Positions 1-6,926 of a stretch of DNA of 48,626 nucleotides are shown piece by piece. Under the pieces are notes generated by a model that saw only the letters and a program-made list of their open reading frames with translations, was not told the origin of the DNA and ran no database searches. The DNA is from a virus. The number at the start of each line of letters is the position of its first letter. Positions within the stretch are counted from its first letter, which is position 1. Location of the stretch: positions 1 through 48,626 of IMG/VR virus record IMGVR_UViG_3300021368_001018; one strand, 5' to 3'. A program made the position numbers and the translations under genes.

Positions 1-657
1 TTAAACCTACGAATACCAACAGCAGACTTTGACGAGGTCACGGCGGCCGACGGATCAATAATCAATGCAAGTGATTCGGATACCTGGGATCAACCCGAAG
101 TACCGTACTCGGCCATTTACCCATATAACCACGTATTTGAGAGTGAACAAGGCCACATCAAGGAGTATGACGACAGTTGGGAATATGATGAGTACACTGG
201 TAAATACCACTATTACACACGTATACACGAAAGACACAAAAGTGGTACAGGTTATGAAATAGATAACAGTGGTAATATTGTTAAGTTAGTAAAGGCCGAC
301 TCTTATGAATTAATAGACAATGACCATTACGTAAACATCAAACAAGATTCAGATATTACAATCAATGGCCGTCATAAGATATTCATAAACAAAGACGCAA
401 AAGAAAATAACCATTACGACATACACGTAGGTGCCAATGCCAATATTAATATACAAGTAGACACAGGCGATATCAATATGGTTACCAAAGGTGGCCGTAT
501 CAATGTAAATGCAGGTGGTGACTACAACGTAAGAGTTGGTGGTAATTATACAATCAGTGTAGATGGTAATAAAACAGAGAGTATATCAGGTAGCAAGACA
601 TCTAATACAACAGGCGCAGTAGTACATAGAGGGGCTACAATAGATTTAAATCCATAA
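1..657 (+). CDS. gp5: Baseplate hub/needle protein gp5, C-terminal part (partial)
   Basis: The reading frame is open from base 1 and ends at TAA 655-657, so only the last 218 residues are present. The piece has the PYNHVxESExGH segment (about residues 42-53) followed by YTRIHERHKSGTGYEID, typical of the OB-fold-to-needle region of T4-like gp5 and VgrG-type spikes. After that come short beta-repeats rich in G, N, V and D up to the end, which in gp5 fold into the trimeric beta-helical needle. In T4 the full protein also has a lysozyme domain; that part would lie outside the window. A PAAR tip gene follows at 7563, after a cassette of unrelated genes. Identification is by motif and by synteny with gp25 and gp6. 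Confidence 0.85.
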   Translation, partial: LNLRIPTADFDEVTAADGSIINASDSDTWDQPEVPYSAIYPYNHVFESEQGHIKEYDDSWEYDEYTGKYHYYTRIHERHKSGTGYEIDNSGNIVKLVKADSYELIDNDHYVNIKQDSDITINGRHKIFINKDAKENNHYDIHVGANANINIQVDTGDINMVTKGGRINVNAGGDYNVRVGGNYTISVDGNKTESISGSKTSNTTGAVVHRGATIDLNP

Positions 658-664
658 TACTAGG

Positions 665-710
665 AAAACCTCCATATAAAAGCGCTATTGTTATATGGTG
701 GCCAGGTTTT
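665..710 (+). terminator. Hairpin after gp5, probable terminator
   Basis: AAAACCT-CCATATAA (665-679) pairs with TTATATGG (691-698) and AGGTTTT (704-710), with a five-base bulge at 699-703 and an 11-base loop. The 15-bp stem ends in four T and lies eight bases after the gp5 stop. The T-run is short, so an RNA processing or stability hairpin is the alternative. The bases from here to 851 hold only a second small hairpin (781-786 with 795-800) and no gene I can support. Confidence 0.5.
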
Positions 711-851
711 AATCTATAAATGCAATAACAATCTTTAGCTGTATCTTTTTCTTAATTTTTTCCTTGGAGGATTTTCCTGTCTCTGGAAAGCAGGCCAGAG
801 TTGTATTGTATTAAGCTTGACTTTATCTCTTGTTTCTGTTATATTAAGGTT

Positions 852-941
852 ATGGATATATTACTTGCGTTATTAGTACCAGCAATACCATTAGGTTTAG
901 TCACGTTATTATTGTTAATGTGGAATAAAGAAAAACCTTAA
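852..941 (+). CDS. Possible 29-residue membrane peptide
   Basis: ATG at 852 to TAA at 939-941. The product is MDILLALLVPAIPLGLVTLL followed by LLMWNKEKP: one hydrophobic span of about 20 residues with a basic C-terminal tail, suggesting a single-pass inner-membrane peptide with the tail in the cytoplasm. An AAGG sits only two to three bases before the ATG, so the ribosome-binding site is poorly placed. The stop codon interleaves with the stop of the convergent oxygenase gene in a shared TTAA (938-941). Small hydrophobic peptides of this type are common in T4-like phages and some act in lysis or exclusion, but no function is shown here. It may be a chance frame. Confidence 0.35.
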   Translation: MDILLALLVPAIPLGLVTLLLLMWNKEKP

Positions 942-1498
942 ACAAAAGGCCTTCCATAAAAGAATACAGGTAAACTATGTCTTTCTCCTGTTTGTACTGG
1001 AAATACACTATGACTTTGCCAAGCAGGAAATACTAATACACTTCCCTTATATAACTTTATCTCAAAGTCTTTTATATTGTGGTCTTTCATTTTAAACTCA
1101 CCACCTGTAAATTCAGACGGATCATTTAACAATACTGTCATTGATAGTTTTCTTGTAAGATTATGTAATGGACTTGAAAGGTCTTTAACTACACTGTTAT
1201 GGCCTACAATACCGTCTCTATGCCATCTATATTGGTTACCTACTCTATAGTTGTGTAGTTGTATTTGTTCACCGTCTATACTATAATGCCAACCGGCCTC
1301 CTCATTGGCCTTGTTCATATAATAGTATAATCTTTCTAACAACCAAGGGTCGTCTTTCTCACAATCTATTATACGTTTTATTTCTTCGTCATTAAACGCA
1401 TTGTCAAATTTCCAATATAGATTGTCTGTTTCTTTTTGATACTTAAAAGAGTTTGTGGTATCAGGACAATCGTTGTTGTTAGATGTCATCCATTTCAT
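938..1498 (-). CDS. 2OG-Fe(II) dioxygenase, prolyl-4-hydroxylase-like
   Basis: This 186-residue protein has the full metal and co-substrate set of the 2-oxoglutarate/Fe(II) oxygenase superfamily: HRD at 93-95 (HxD), distal His163 in WQSHSVFPV, and Arg173 ten residues later, which would bind 2-oxoglutarate. The spacing and the segment TGGEFKMK (131-138) fit the P4H/PKHD-type hydroxylases found in many marine T4-like phages. These enzymes hydroxylate an unactivated carbon, using O2 and 2-oxoglutarate and releasing succinate and CO2. The substrate is not known; a protein side chain (Pro or another residue) is the family default. No clear Shine-Dalgarno precedes the ATG; ACTAAATAG lies just upstream, a weak resemblance to a late promoter. 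It stands alone on the minus strand. Confidence 0.85.
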   Translation of the reverse strand: MKWMTSNNNDCPDTTNSFKYQKETDNLYWKFDNAFNDEEIKRIIDCEKDDPWLLERLYYYMNKANEEAGWHYSIDGEQIQLHNYRVGNQYRWHRDGIVGHNSVVKDLSSPLHNLTRKLSMTVLLNDPSEFTGGEFKMKDHNIKDFEIKLYKGSVLVFPAWQSHSVFPVQTGERHSLPVFFYGRPFV

Positions 1499-1521
1499 AT
1501 TACTATTTAGTCACAGCATAT

Positions 1522-1574
1522 CTAGGAGTTAAATCTTATATATAACGGTGTAGTTCCGTAAGGAAAGCTCCTAG
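1522..1574. ncRNA. Structured element with nested hairpins (candidate RNA)
   Basis: CTAGGAG (1522-1528) pairs with CTCCTAG (1568-1574). Nested inside is TTCC (1554-1557), a GTAA loop (1558-1561) and GGAA (1562-1565). On the plus strand the loop would be a GNRA-type tetraloop. It lies in a 220-base gap between divergent genes. The outer 7-bp stem recalls a tRNA acceptor, but 53 bases and no anticodon arm argue against a tRNA. A second hairpin, GAGATA (1636-1641) with TATCTC (1647-1652), follows. It could be a leader element of either neighbour or an independent RNA. Confidence 0.25.
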
Positions 1575-1653
1575 TACCAGAGGACGCAACTCAAATAAGT
1601 TTCTTTTACATAGCATTATATACCTAAATATTAGTGAGATATTTGTTATCTCG

Positions 1654-1661
1654 TATTTATT
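1654..1661 (-). promoter_or_regulatory. Possible late promoter for the oxygenase gene
   Basis: Read on the minus strand the bases are AATAAATA, one mismatch to TATAAATA. It is about 155 bases upstream of the start at 1498, so the leader would contain the nested hairpins at 1522-1574. Weak call. Confidence 0.2.
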
Positions 1662-1718
1662 CTATATAAGAATTTTCTGACATGACTGTATGAAGTTTAA
1701 ACAACATGGAGGAAATGC

Positions 1719-2045
1719 ATGGCGAAATTGCAAAAGTATGCCTTAATGGCATTAAAGAAAAAGGCGCCTAAAGTACCAAATTATACCTGTACTGATATTG
1801 ATAATATTATTACGACTTTGAACCAACTACATGAGGGTACGAAGAAGTTAACTAAATTACGTTTACAAGTATTAGAACGTAAATTAGAAAGACTACGAAA
1901 CTCTAATGAAGCGTTAAGAGACTCTGGTATATACTGGTACGGTGTATGTAAAAAGATATTAGGTTCTATAAAAGGAGTGAAGAAGGCCTCTTTGAGTAAA
2001 CAAAACAAAAAAAATCGGAAAAATCGGAATTACTACTCTGATTGA
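1719..2045 (+). CDS. Hypothetical basic coiled-coil protein
   Basis: 108 residues with a strong GGAGG (1708-1712) six bases before the ATG. Residues about 25-68 are predominantly helical with heptad-like Leu spacing (LNQLHEGTKKLTKLRLQVLE), suggesting a coiled coil. The C-terminal 30 residues are very rich in Lys, Asn and Ser (KQNKKNRKNRN), so the protein is strongly basic and could bind nucleic acid or an acidic partner. I do not recognise the family. It is the first gene of a plus-strand run leading into the Fe-S carrier and radical SAM genes, separated by 17 bases from the next gene. Confidence 0.6.
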   Translation: MAKLQKYALMALKKKAPKVPNYTCTDIDNIITTLNQLHEGTKKLTKLRLQVLERKLERLRNSNEALRDSGIYWYGVCKKILGSIKGVKKASLSKQNKKNRKNRNYYSD

Positions 2046-2062
2046 TCTAGAAGGGACGAAAA

Positions 2063-2299
2063 ATGGGAGAATACTTTATGGTTATATTATTCTGTTTAAT
2101 GGGTGAGTGCCAAACTATTTACCAAGAACAAGGGTTTGAAACTTATCGGGCTTGTTTAGAAGAGTCTGCTAAAACTTCACAATTGTTTCATAGACAATAT
2201 CCTAATAGTCAAGGCGAAATATACTGTCTAAACCAAGAGCAGTTTAATAACTATCTAAATAGTACTAATGAAATGAGTAAGGAAAAAATTAGTGCATGA
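2063..2299 (+). CDS. Small Cys-containing hypothetical protein
   Basis: 78 residues starting after AGAAGGGACG. The N-terminus is hydrophobic (YFMVILFCLM, residues 4-13), followed by four spaced cysteines in all (11, 16, 31, 55) and a hydrophilic remainder ending KEKISA. The hydrophobic stretch is short for a membrane anchor and lacks leading basic residues, so export is uncertain. The gene overlaps the next one by four bases in an ATGA junction (2296-2299), implying translational coupling with the Fe-S carrier. I have the impression of similar small proteins in marine myoviruses but cannot name the family. Confidence 0.6.
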   Translation: MGEYFMVILFCLMGECQTIYQEQGFETYRACLEESAKTSQLFHRQYPNSQGEIYCLNQEQFNNYLNSTNEMSKEKISA

Positions 2300-2619
2300 T
2301 ACAATTAACAGATAATGCAAGAAAGCATTTAACAAACTTAAAAGCCAAGCACAACGTAGACTACGTAAGATTAGAAGTCAAAGGTGGTGGTTGTGCTGGC
2401 TTTGAATACGAATGGTCTTTTATCCCTAATGAGTTTGATAAAGAACCAACTAAAGATGATGTGATCGTTGATGATTTATTAGTTATTGATAATCTATATG
2501 AATTGTATATTAAAGATATGAAACTAGATTATAAAGAAGAAATATTTGGCAGTTCATTTGTTTTTGATAATCCAAATAGTAAATCGTCATGTGGTTGTGG
2601 AACATCTTTTAGTATTTAA
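2296..2619 (+). CDS. A-type Fe-S carrier protein (IscA/SufA/HesB family)
   Basis: At 107 residues it has the usual family length and the three conserved cysteines: Cys33 in KGGGCAGFEY and Cys99 and Cys101 in the C-terminal SSCGCGTSF. These three ligate a [2Fe-2S] or [4Fe-4S] cluster, or iron, which A-type carriers pass to apo-enzymes in the cytoplasm. Such hesB-like genes are a known auxiliary gene of marine T4-like phages. Here it overlaps the gene before it by four bases and is followed 17 bases later by a radical SAM enzyme, whose [4Fe-4S] cluster is a plausible client; that link is inference. A second Fe-S factor, SufT-like, is at 29783. Confidence 0.9.
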   Translation: MIQLTDNARKHLTNLKAKHNVDYVRLEVKGGGCAGFEYEWSFIPNEFDKEPTKDDVIVDDLLVIDNLYELYIKDMKLDYKEEIFGSSFVFDNPNSKSSCGCGTSFSI

Positions 2620-2636
2620 CTAAATAGATTTATATT

Positions 2637-3320
2637 ATGGCTGAAACGAATAGACAAAAGATTGAAGGAACCGAGGAACAACACGGTATCAAAATTCAAG
2701 AAAACTCTTTTTTTGATAGAAGACATAAAAGATTAAATATTGATTTATCTCATAGATGTCCGTTAGAATGCTTACGTTGTGGTCGCCAAAGAAGTTTTAC
2801 AAGTAAAGGTCTCAAAGTACCAGGCCGAGATTTAACAATAGAAGAATTTAATAAAATATTAGATTGGTTTCCAAGAATATCTTTTTGTGGCCAATATTCA
2901 GACCCTATACATCACCCACAAATAAACGAATTATTAAAAATCACAAAAGAACGTAATACTAAAGTTGAAGTACATTTAGCTTCATCTTTAAAACCTATGA
3001 AACATTATATAGAGGCCTTTAAGGCAAACCCTAAAGCAAATTGGATATTTGGTATAGATGGCATACCTGAAGAAAGTAATAAGTACAGAGTAAATCAAGA
3101 TGGTAGAAAACTATTTAATATAATGTTAGAAAGTAAAAAGTATTTACAAACTAGACCTTTATGGCAATTTATTATATTCAGTTTTAATGAACATAGTATT
3201 GATGAATGTATGAAAATGGCCAAAGATAATGATGTTGATTTTATATTAGTTAACAGTGCAAGATGGACAGATGATGACGATTGGTTAATGCCAAAAACTA
3301 GGAGAACAATGAATGACTAA
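2637..3320 (+). CDS. Radical SAM enzyme, core domain of a split pair
   Basis: This 227-residue protein carries the radical SAM cluster motif CPLECLRC (Cys41, Cys45, Cys48) after the first beta-strand LNIDLSHR. A [4Fe-4S] cluster bound there cleaves S-adenosylmethionine to a 5'-deoxyadenosyl radical. The rest has the expected partial TIM-barrel segments (ISFCGQYSDPIHHP, WIFGIDGI, WQFIIFSFNEHS, DFILVNS), but the chain stops where a SPASM or twitch auxiliary domain would start. That domain is found in the next gene, which overlaps by eight bases, so the two products probably form one enzyme. A paralogous pair exists on the minus strand at 32332-33322. The substrate is unknown. Confidence 0.88.
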   Translation: MAETNRQKIEGTEEQHGIKIQENSFFDRRHKRLNIDLSHRCPLECLRCGRQRSFTSKGLKVPGRDLTIEEFNKILDWFPRISFCGQYSDPIHHPQINELLKITKERNTKVEVHLASSLKPMKHYIEAFKANPKANWIFGIDGIPEESNKYRVNQDGRKLFNIMLESKKYLQTRPLWQFIIFSFNEHSIDECMKMAKDNDVDFILVNSARWTDDDDWLMPKTRRTMND

Positions 3321-3699
3321 AGTTACCGATAACCATTTAGGTGGACAATCACAATGGGCTGAAGGAGATATTGAATTAGATCCTTTATGTTTCAAAGACG
3401 CCATTGCTTTAGCAGTGACAAACAAAGGTGTATTAATACCTTGTTGTAGAATGGACGACCCACACACCATGAATGATCCTAGAATGCAACAATTTTTAAA
3501 AGTATCTGTCATAAATGAAAACAATAGTATTGAAGATATATTAAAGTCAAAAGAGTGGAAAGAATTTGCAGATAATCTATCCAAGAATATAGGACCAAAT
3601 GCATGTAGGACTACTTGTGCAAAACAAAAAAAATATACACAAGTTGTAGAATGGGTAGATACTGAAAAAGGAGAAACCAAACACGTTGAAAAGAAATAA
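3313..3699 (+). CDS. SPASM-like auxiliary cluster partner of the radical SAM protein
   Basis: 128 residues, starting inside the end of the preceding gene (ATG at 3313, previous stop 3318-3320). Cysteines 26, 44, 45, 98 and 102 form two groups: LIPCCRMDDP and ACRTTCAKQ. The layout VTNKGVLIPCC is what is seen in C-terminal SPASM/twitch domains of radical SAM peptide- and sugar-modifying enzymes, which bind extra [4Fe-4S] clusters. The product of 32332-32712 is clearly related: it shares the N-G-x-LxPCC segment, the NSI(E/D)DIL-(K/D)-x-KEWK-x-F segment and the final Cys pair. The same split twice argues against a recent frameshift. No catalytic motif of its own. Confidence 0.7.
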   Translation: MTKVTDNHLGGQSQWAEGDIELDPLCFKDAIALAVTNKGVLIPCCRMDDPHTMNDPRMQQFLKVSVINENNSIEDILKSKEWKEFADNLSKNIGPNACRTTCAKQKKYTQVVEWVDTEKGETKHVEKK

Positions 3700-4559
3700 T
3701 GAGAAAGAAACTTGTAGTATCTGGTTGTAGTTTTACAGCAGAGAATTATTTTATTGATTCTGATAATGAACAACATACTTGTCCAGTGTGGGGAAAACTA
3801 TTAGCAGATGAATTAGATATGGACCTTGTATGTTTAGCAACCAACGGTGCAGGTAACGAATATATCTATTCAACTATACAAGATTATATTTTATCACATG
3901 ATCCAAAAGAAATAGGTTTATGTATTGCAGCTTGGTCAAAAGCGCAGAGGATAGATTTTCAAAAGAAAGGATTAGATTGGGCTAGGGCAAAACCTAGTAT
4001 ATATGGAGATGTAAGAGGTTTGATAAAAAGAAGTTTAAGGTTTATGTATTCGTTTCAAATTTTAATGGAACAACATAGAATACCATATAGACATTTTCAA
4101 ATGATTTCATTATTTGTAGATCATATATATGAATACGAATTTAAAGATCACGGTGGTGATTATAAAAAAATAAGAAATGAATGTGTAGATGTTATTAGAA
4201 ATTCACCACAATATAAACATATGAGAAACTTTATTGGTTGGCCTATCTTTAGTGAAGAAGGTGGTTTTGTTATATCAGATGTTCAATTACATAAAAATTG
4301 GGGAGTAGAAGATAGATTGGCAAATAATGATCCAATGTCCACTTTTAATCCTAATATTAGAGGGTATGATCAAAAAATATATTTTTACGATAAGTTTAAT
4401 AAACCTGTAGGTATAGCACCGAAAGGATCAATTAATTATGATTATGTTATTAGTGAGGCAAATCCACACCCAAATAAAAAAGGCCATGAGTGGCTTGCAA
4501 ACTATATTAAGTTGCATGGCTTTAATAGTCAAAGAGTTCAAGAAAAGGAGAAAAAATGA
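3699..4559 (+). CDS. SGNH/GDSL-hydrolase-like protein
   Basis: 286 residues; the ATG overlaps the stop of the previous gene by one base. The N-terminus VVSGCSFTAEN has the nucleophile block of SGNH hydrolases (Ser11 after GC), TNGAGNEYI (48-56) resembles the Gly/Asn oxyanion blocks, and NPHPNKKGH (255-263) resembles the C-terminal His block. In most members the block reads D-x-H-P-N; here the Asp is Asn255, so the catalytic dyad may be altered. Family members remove acyl or acetyl groups from sugars and lipids. Similar GCSFT proteins occur in marine phage genomes near sugar genes. It is followed by an overlapping cytidylyltransferase gene, which supports a glycan-related role. No signal peptide, so cytoplasmic. 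Confidence 0.65.
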   Translation: MRKKLVVSGCSFTAENYFIDSDNEQHTCPVWGKLLADELDMDLVCLATNGAGNEYIYSTIQDYILSHDPKEIGLCIAAWSKAQRIDFQKKGLDWARAKPSIYGDVRGLIKRSLRFMYSFQILMEQHRIPYRHFQMISLFVDHIYEYEFKDHGGDYKKIRNECVDVIRNSPQYKHMRNFIGWPIFSEEGGFVISDVQLHKNWGVEDRLANNDPMSTFNPNIRGYDQKIYFYDKFNKPVGIAPKGSINYDYVISEANPHPNKKGHEWLANYIKLHGFNSQRVQEKEKK

Positions 4560-4966
4560 AAGTAGGGTTTACTTGTAGCACGTTTGATTTATTACATGCT
4601 GGTCATGTACAAATGTTAAAAGACGCAAAAGAAGAATGCGATTACTTGATTGTAGGATTACAAACCGATCCAACAATTGATAGACCAGATACAAAGAAGA
4701 AACCAGTACAAACATTGGTTGAACGTAGTATACAATTAAAGGCTGTTAGATATGTTGATGACGTTATACCTTATGAGACTGAAAAAGATTTAGAAGACAT
4801 ATTACAAATGTATAATATTTCAGTTAGAATAATTGGCGAAGAATATCAAGGTAAGAATTTTACTGGTAAAGATATATGCGTTAAGAAACATATAAAGATA
4901 GTTTATAATAAACGTGAGCATAGATTTAGTTCAACGGATTTAAGAGAACGTATTAAGAATAGTTAA
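4556..4966 (+). CDS. Cytidylyltransferase-like nucleotidyltransferase
   Basis: 136 residues, the usual size of glycerol-3-phosphate cytidylyltransferase (TagD) and of the transferase half of HldE. The start FTCSTFDLLHAGHVQML has the HxGH signature (His14-His17) and the end RFSSTDLRERI (123-133) matches the second nucleotide-binding motif, usually TxGISTTxI. Such enzymes join CTP or ATP to a phosphorylated alcohol or sugar, releasing pyrophosphate, to give an activated precursor. It overlaps the SGNH-like gene by four bases and has AAGGAG before the ATG, so the two are translated together. Substrate undetermined: glycerol-3-phosphate and heptose-1-phosphate are the main options. Confidence 0.85.
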   Translation: MKVGFTCSTFDLLHAGHVQMLKDAKEECDYLIVGLQTDPTIDRPDTKKKPVQTLVERSIQLKAVRYVDDVIPYETEKDLEDILQMYNISVRIIGEEYQGKNFTGKDICVKKHIKIVYNKREHRFSSTDLRERIKNS

Positions 4967-5010
4967 TATTAAACTTTTATTACAACACTTTTTCTTATGT
5001 TAAATATATG

Positions 5011-5034
5011 TGATAGTTTTATTACTATCATTTT
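5011..5034 (+). terminator. AT-rich hairpin before pstS
   Basis: TGATAGT (5011-5017) and ACTATCA (5024-5030) form a perfect 7-bp stem with a six-base loop, followed by TTTT. It lies 45 bases after the cytidylyltransferase stop and 34 bases before pstS, so it could end the upstream transcript or attenuate pstS. Stem stability is low because it is AT-rich. Confidence 0.45.
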
Positions 5035-5067
5035 ATCAATCTCTAAAGTAAAACATAGGAAACCTAA

Positions 5068-6009
5068 ATGAGAATATTAAGTATTATATTAATGTGTTTG
5101 ATGACAACTATATCATATGCAAGAGATCAAATTAACATAGTCGGTAGTTCTACCGTTTATCCTTTTTCAACAGTAGTAGCAGAAAGATTTGGTAAGTCAG
5201 GTAAGTTTAAAACACCTGTAATTGAATCAACTGGTACTGGTGGTGGAATGAAACTATTTTGTAAAGGCATTGGTGTCAATACACCTGATATGTCAAATGC
5301 AAGTAGAAAAATAAAAGCAAAAGAAATCAAACTTTGTAAAGACAATGGTGTCACTGAAATTACCGAAGTAATGGTAGGTTTAGATGGTATCGCATTTACA
5401 AGTTCAGTAAAAGGTAAATCATATAACTTTACAAAAGAACATCTTTGGAAAGCAATGGCTGATTTAGGTCCAAAACCTGAAAAATGGTCAGACATTGATC
5501 CTTCTTTACCAGATTTTAAAATAGCAATTTTAACACCACCAGCAACAAGTGGTACAAGAGACGCTTGGAATAGTTTAGTAATGAAAAAAGGATGTCCAGA
5601 AAGTATCTTAAAAGAACAAGGTAAAAAAGCTTGTTATATGTTAAGAGAAGACGGACCTGTAATTGAAGTTGGCGAAAACGATACTTTGATTATCAATAAG
5701 TTAGTAGGTGAACCACAATACTTTGGTATTTTTGGTTTTAGTTATTATGATAATTCAAAAGATAAAGTTCAAGCACATACAATTGAGGGTGTTAAAATAA
5801 GTTTAAAAGCAATACAAGATGGTTCTTATCCAATAAGTAGACCATTATACTTTTATGTAAAAGATCAACATATTGGCGTTATACCAGGAGTTGAGGAATA
5901 TGTAAAAGAGTTTACTTCTAAAAGAGCTGCAGGTAGCAGAGGTTATCTTTTAGATTTAGGACTAGTGCCTTTAGAAAACTTAAAAGACGCAGTTAGAAAA
6001 GTAGACTAA
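5068..6009 (+). CDS. pstS: Periplasmic phosphate-binding protein PstS
   Basis: 313 residues, the usual PstS length. Residues 1-18 are a Sec signal peptide ending ISYA. The mature part begins INIVGSSTVYPFSTVVAERF, with the phosphate-binding loop GSSTVYPF, then ESTGTGGGMKLFCKG and TPPATSGTRDAW, all hallmarks of the PstS family. It delivers inorganic phosphate to the PstCAB transporter in the host inner membrane. Phage-borne pstS is known from marine cyanophages and is thought to help uptake during infection under phosphate stress. The ATG at 5068 follows AGGAAACCT. No classical Pho box was recognised in the 101 bases upstream. It meets the convergent gene at 6006 with a four-base overlap. Confidence 0.93.
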   Translation: MRILSIILMCLMTTISYARDQINIVGSSTVYPFSTVVAERFGKSGKFKTPVIESTGTGGGMKLFCKGIGVNTPDMSNASRKIKAKEIKLCKDNGVTEITEVMVGLDGIAFTSSVKGKSYNFTKEHLWKAMADLGPKPEKWSDIDPSLPDFKIAILTPPATSGTRDAWNSLVMKKGCPESILKEQGKKACYMLREDGPVIEVGENDTLIINKLVGEPQYFGIFGFSYYDNSKDKVQAHTIEGVKISLKAIQDGSYPISRPLYFYVKDQHIGVIPGVEEYVKEFTSKRAAGSRGYLLDLGLVPLENLKDAVRKVD

Positions 6010-6299
6010 CTATATCTAAAATAGTTGTTTGCTGGATTTCTATAATAAATTGCAAACGTATCAGCGCCGTGCATATGACAGAAAGATTGAGGTCTAGCAT
6101 AACCAGGTTTTGATTTTCCTCTATATCTGTATCTTATCTTCTTGGCGTCTTTATGTTTAGATACTAATTTGAAATATTTTAAATATTTGATTGGTATCCC
6201 AGCGGCTATGCATGACCCTTTGTATTTAAAAGGGTCTAGCATATGTTTAACTAACAAGGGATTAACAATTCGTCTAAAAACTTTTTCTCGTCTATTCAT
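6006..6299 (-). CDS. Hypothetical basic protein
   Basis: I start this at the ATG at 6299 (MNRREKVFRRIVNPLL), because AGGAG lies just upstream; the frame is open 12 codons further but with no ribosome-binding site. The 97-residue product is rich in Arg, Lys and Tyr (KIRYRYRGKSKPGYARP), with a C-terminal half containing CHMHGADTFAIYYR. I do not recognise a family; the Cys-x-His-x-His arrangement (residues about 74-78) could bind a metal, but this is a guess. It is the last of three closely packed minus-strand genes (6006-6855). Its stop (TAG, 6008-6006) interleaves with that of pstS. Confidence 0.6.
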   Translation of the reverse strand: MNRREKVFRRIVNPLLVKHMLDPFKYKGSCIAAGIPIKYLKYFKLVSKHKDAKKIRYRYRGKSKPGYARPQSFCHMHGADTFAIYYRNPANNYFRYS

Positions 6300-6307
6300 A
6301 TTTTCTC

Positions 6308-6673
6308 CTATTTTAAGTATAATGGACCAGTCCATTGAATTGCATAATTACCAGTAAGAACATTACCTCTGGCAGAATTTAAAGCAGGCGCATTGTAACC
6401 AGCGGCTTTCAATATATCACCTTTTTTAAAATGTTTAAAGTCTTCTTTTGCGATAAAACAAAACACACCAGTGTCTTGTACAATCTTAATGTACTTTTTA
6501 CCAGAAGAAACTCTAGTTTTTGAATCCCAAAGATCAACCTGTTCTTTAGAATAACCAACAAGTTCTTTTTTACCATAACTAGTTGACATTTGTATATAAT
6601 CGTCTTTCGCACCGGCCATCAAATTTTTGATTCCTTCGTCTAACGTATTAGCAGTTTTATCAACTTTAATCAT
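6308..6673 (-). CDS. Conserved-looking hypothetical protein
   Basis: 121 residues, soluble, no signal peptide or membrane span. The centre (SSGKKYIKIVQDTGVFCFIA followed by KEDFKHFKKGDILKAAGY) looks like a compact beta-rich domain, and the C-terminus GNYAIQWTGPLYL is reminiscent of a small phage protein whose family I cannot name. The N-terminal KTANTLDEGIKNLMAGAKDDYI is helical. GGAGG lies before the ATG (6680-6684 on this strand). It shares an overlap of one base with the membrane-protein gene upstream and is nine bases from the gene downstream, so the three form an operon. Function unknown. Confidence 0.65.
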   Translation of the reverse strand: MIKVDKTANTLDEGIKNLMAGAKDDYIQMSTSYGKKELVGYSKEQVDLWDSKTRVSSGKKYIKIVQDTGVFCFIAKEDFKHFKKGDILKAAGYNAPALNSARGNVLTGNYAIQWTGPLYLK

Positions 6674-6855
6674 TATTTTTCCTCCTTGTACATTTCTTGA
6701 GCATATAAAGCTAAAATATAAGACGCAATACCTAACAAGGCCATTGAACCACCTTGTAAATATTTGTCTACTTCAATTGAACCTACGGCACCAACCATTG
6801 CTAACGTACCTATAGTTGCCATTATCACTGACATGTATTCTATCATTTTTTTCAT
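6673..6855 (-). CDS. Small protein with two membrane spans
   Basis: I start at the ATG at 6855 (MKKMIEYMSVIMATIG), because AAAGGA lies six bases upstream; the open frame extends 29 codons more without a ribosome-binding site. The 60-residue product has two hydrophobic segments, about residues 6-23 and 37-54, joined by SIEVDKYLQGG, and ends EMYKEEK. Two spans with a charged tail is the build of class II holins, but also of many phage membrane peptides. A lipoprotein gene starts divergently 72 bases away. It could be a holin or an unrelated membrane factor; there is no lysozyme next to it in the window. Confidence 0.6.
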   Translation of the reverse strand: MKKMIEYMSVIMATIGTLAMVGAVGSIEVDKYLQGGSMALLGIASYILALYAQEMYKEEK

Positions 6856-6897
6856 AGTGTATCCTTTGTTGTTTTTCATTTTATACGACCATATTAC

Positions 6898-6905
6898 CAT
6901 AAATA
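6898..6905 (+). promoter_or_regulatory. T4-type late promoter (variant)
   Basis: CATAAATA, one mismatch to the T4 late consensus TATAAATA, 21 bases before the lipoprotein gene. Confidence 0.5.
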
Positions 6906-6926
6906 GACGTTGAAAGCAAGCAAAAA

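Noticed and set aside
55-262. Two opposite-strand frames inside the gp5 end
   Set aside because: They lie within the gp5 reading frame, have no ribosome-binding site and show no recognisable domain.
1522-1574. tRNA-like acceptor stem in the gap at 1.5 kb
   Set aside because: Seven paired bases at the ends look like an acceptor stem, but the element has 53 bases, no anticodon arm and no GTTC loop arrangement, so no tRNA is called.
2610-2640. ACTAAATAG before the radical SAM gene as a late promoter
   Set aside because: Two mismatches to TATAAATA; the same sequence occurs before the oxygenase gene at 1498 but neither can be distinguished from chance.
3285-3776. 163-residue minus-strand frame across the radical SAM/SPASM border
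   Set aside because: It is a shadow of the well-supported plus-strand genes; its composition is that of a reversed coding strand.
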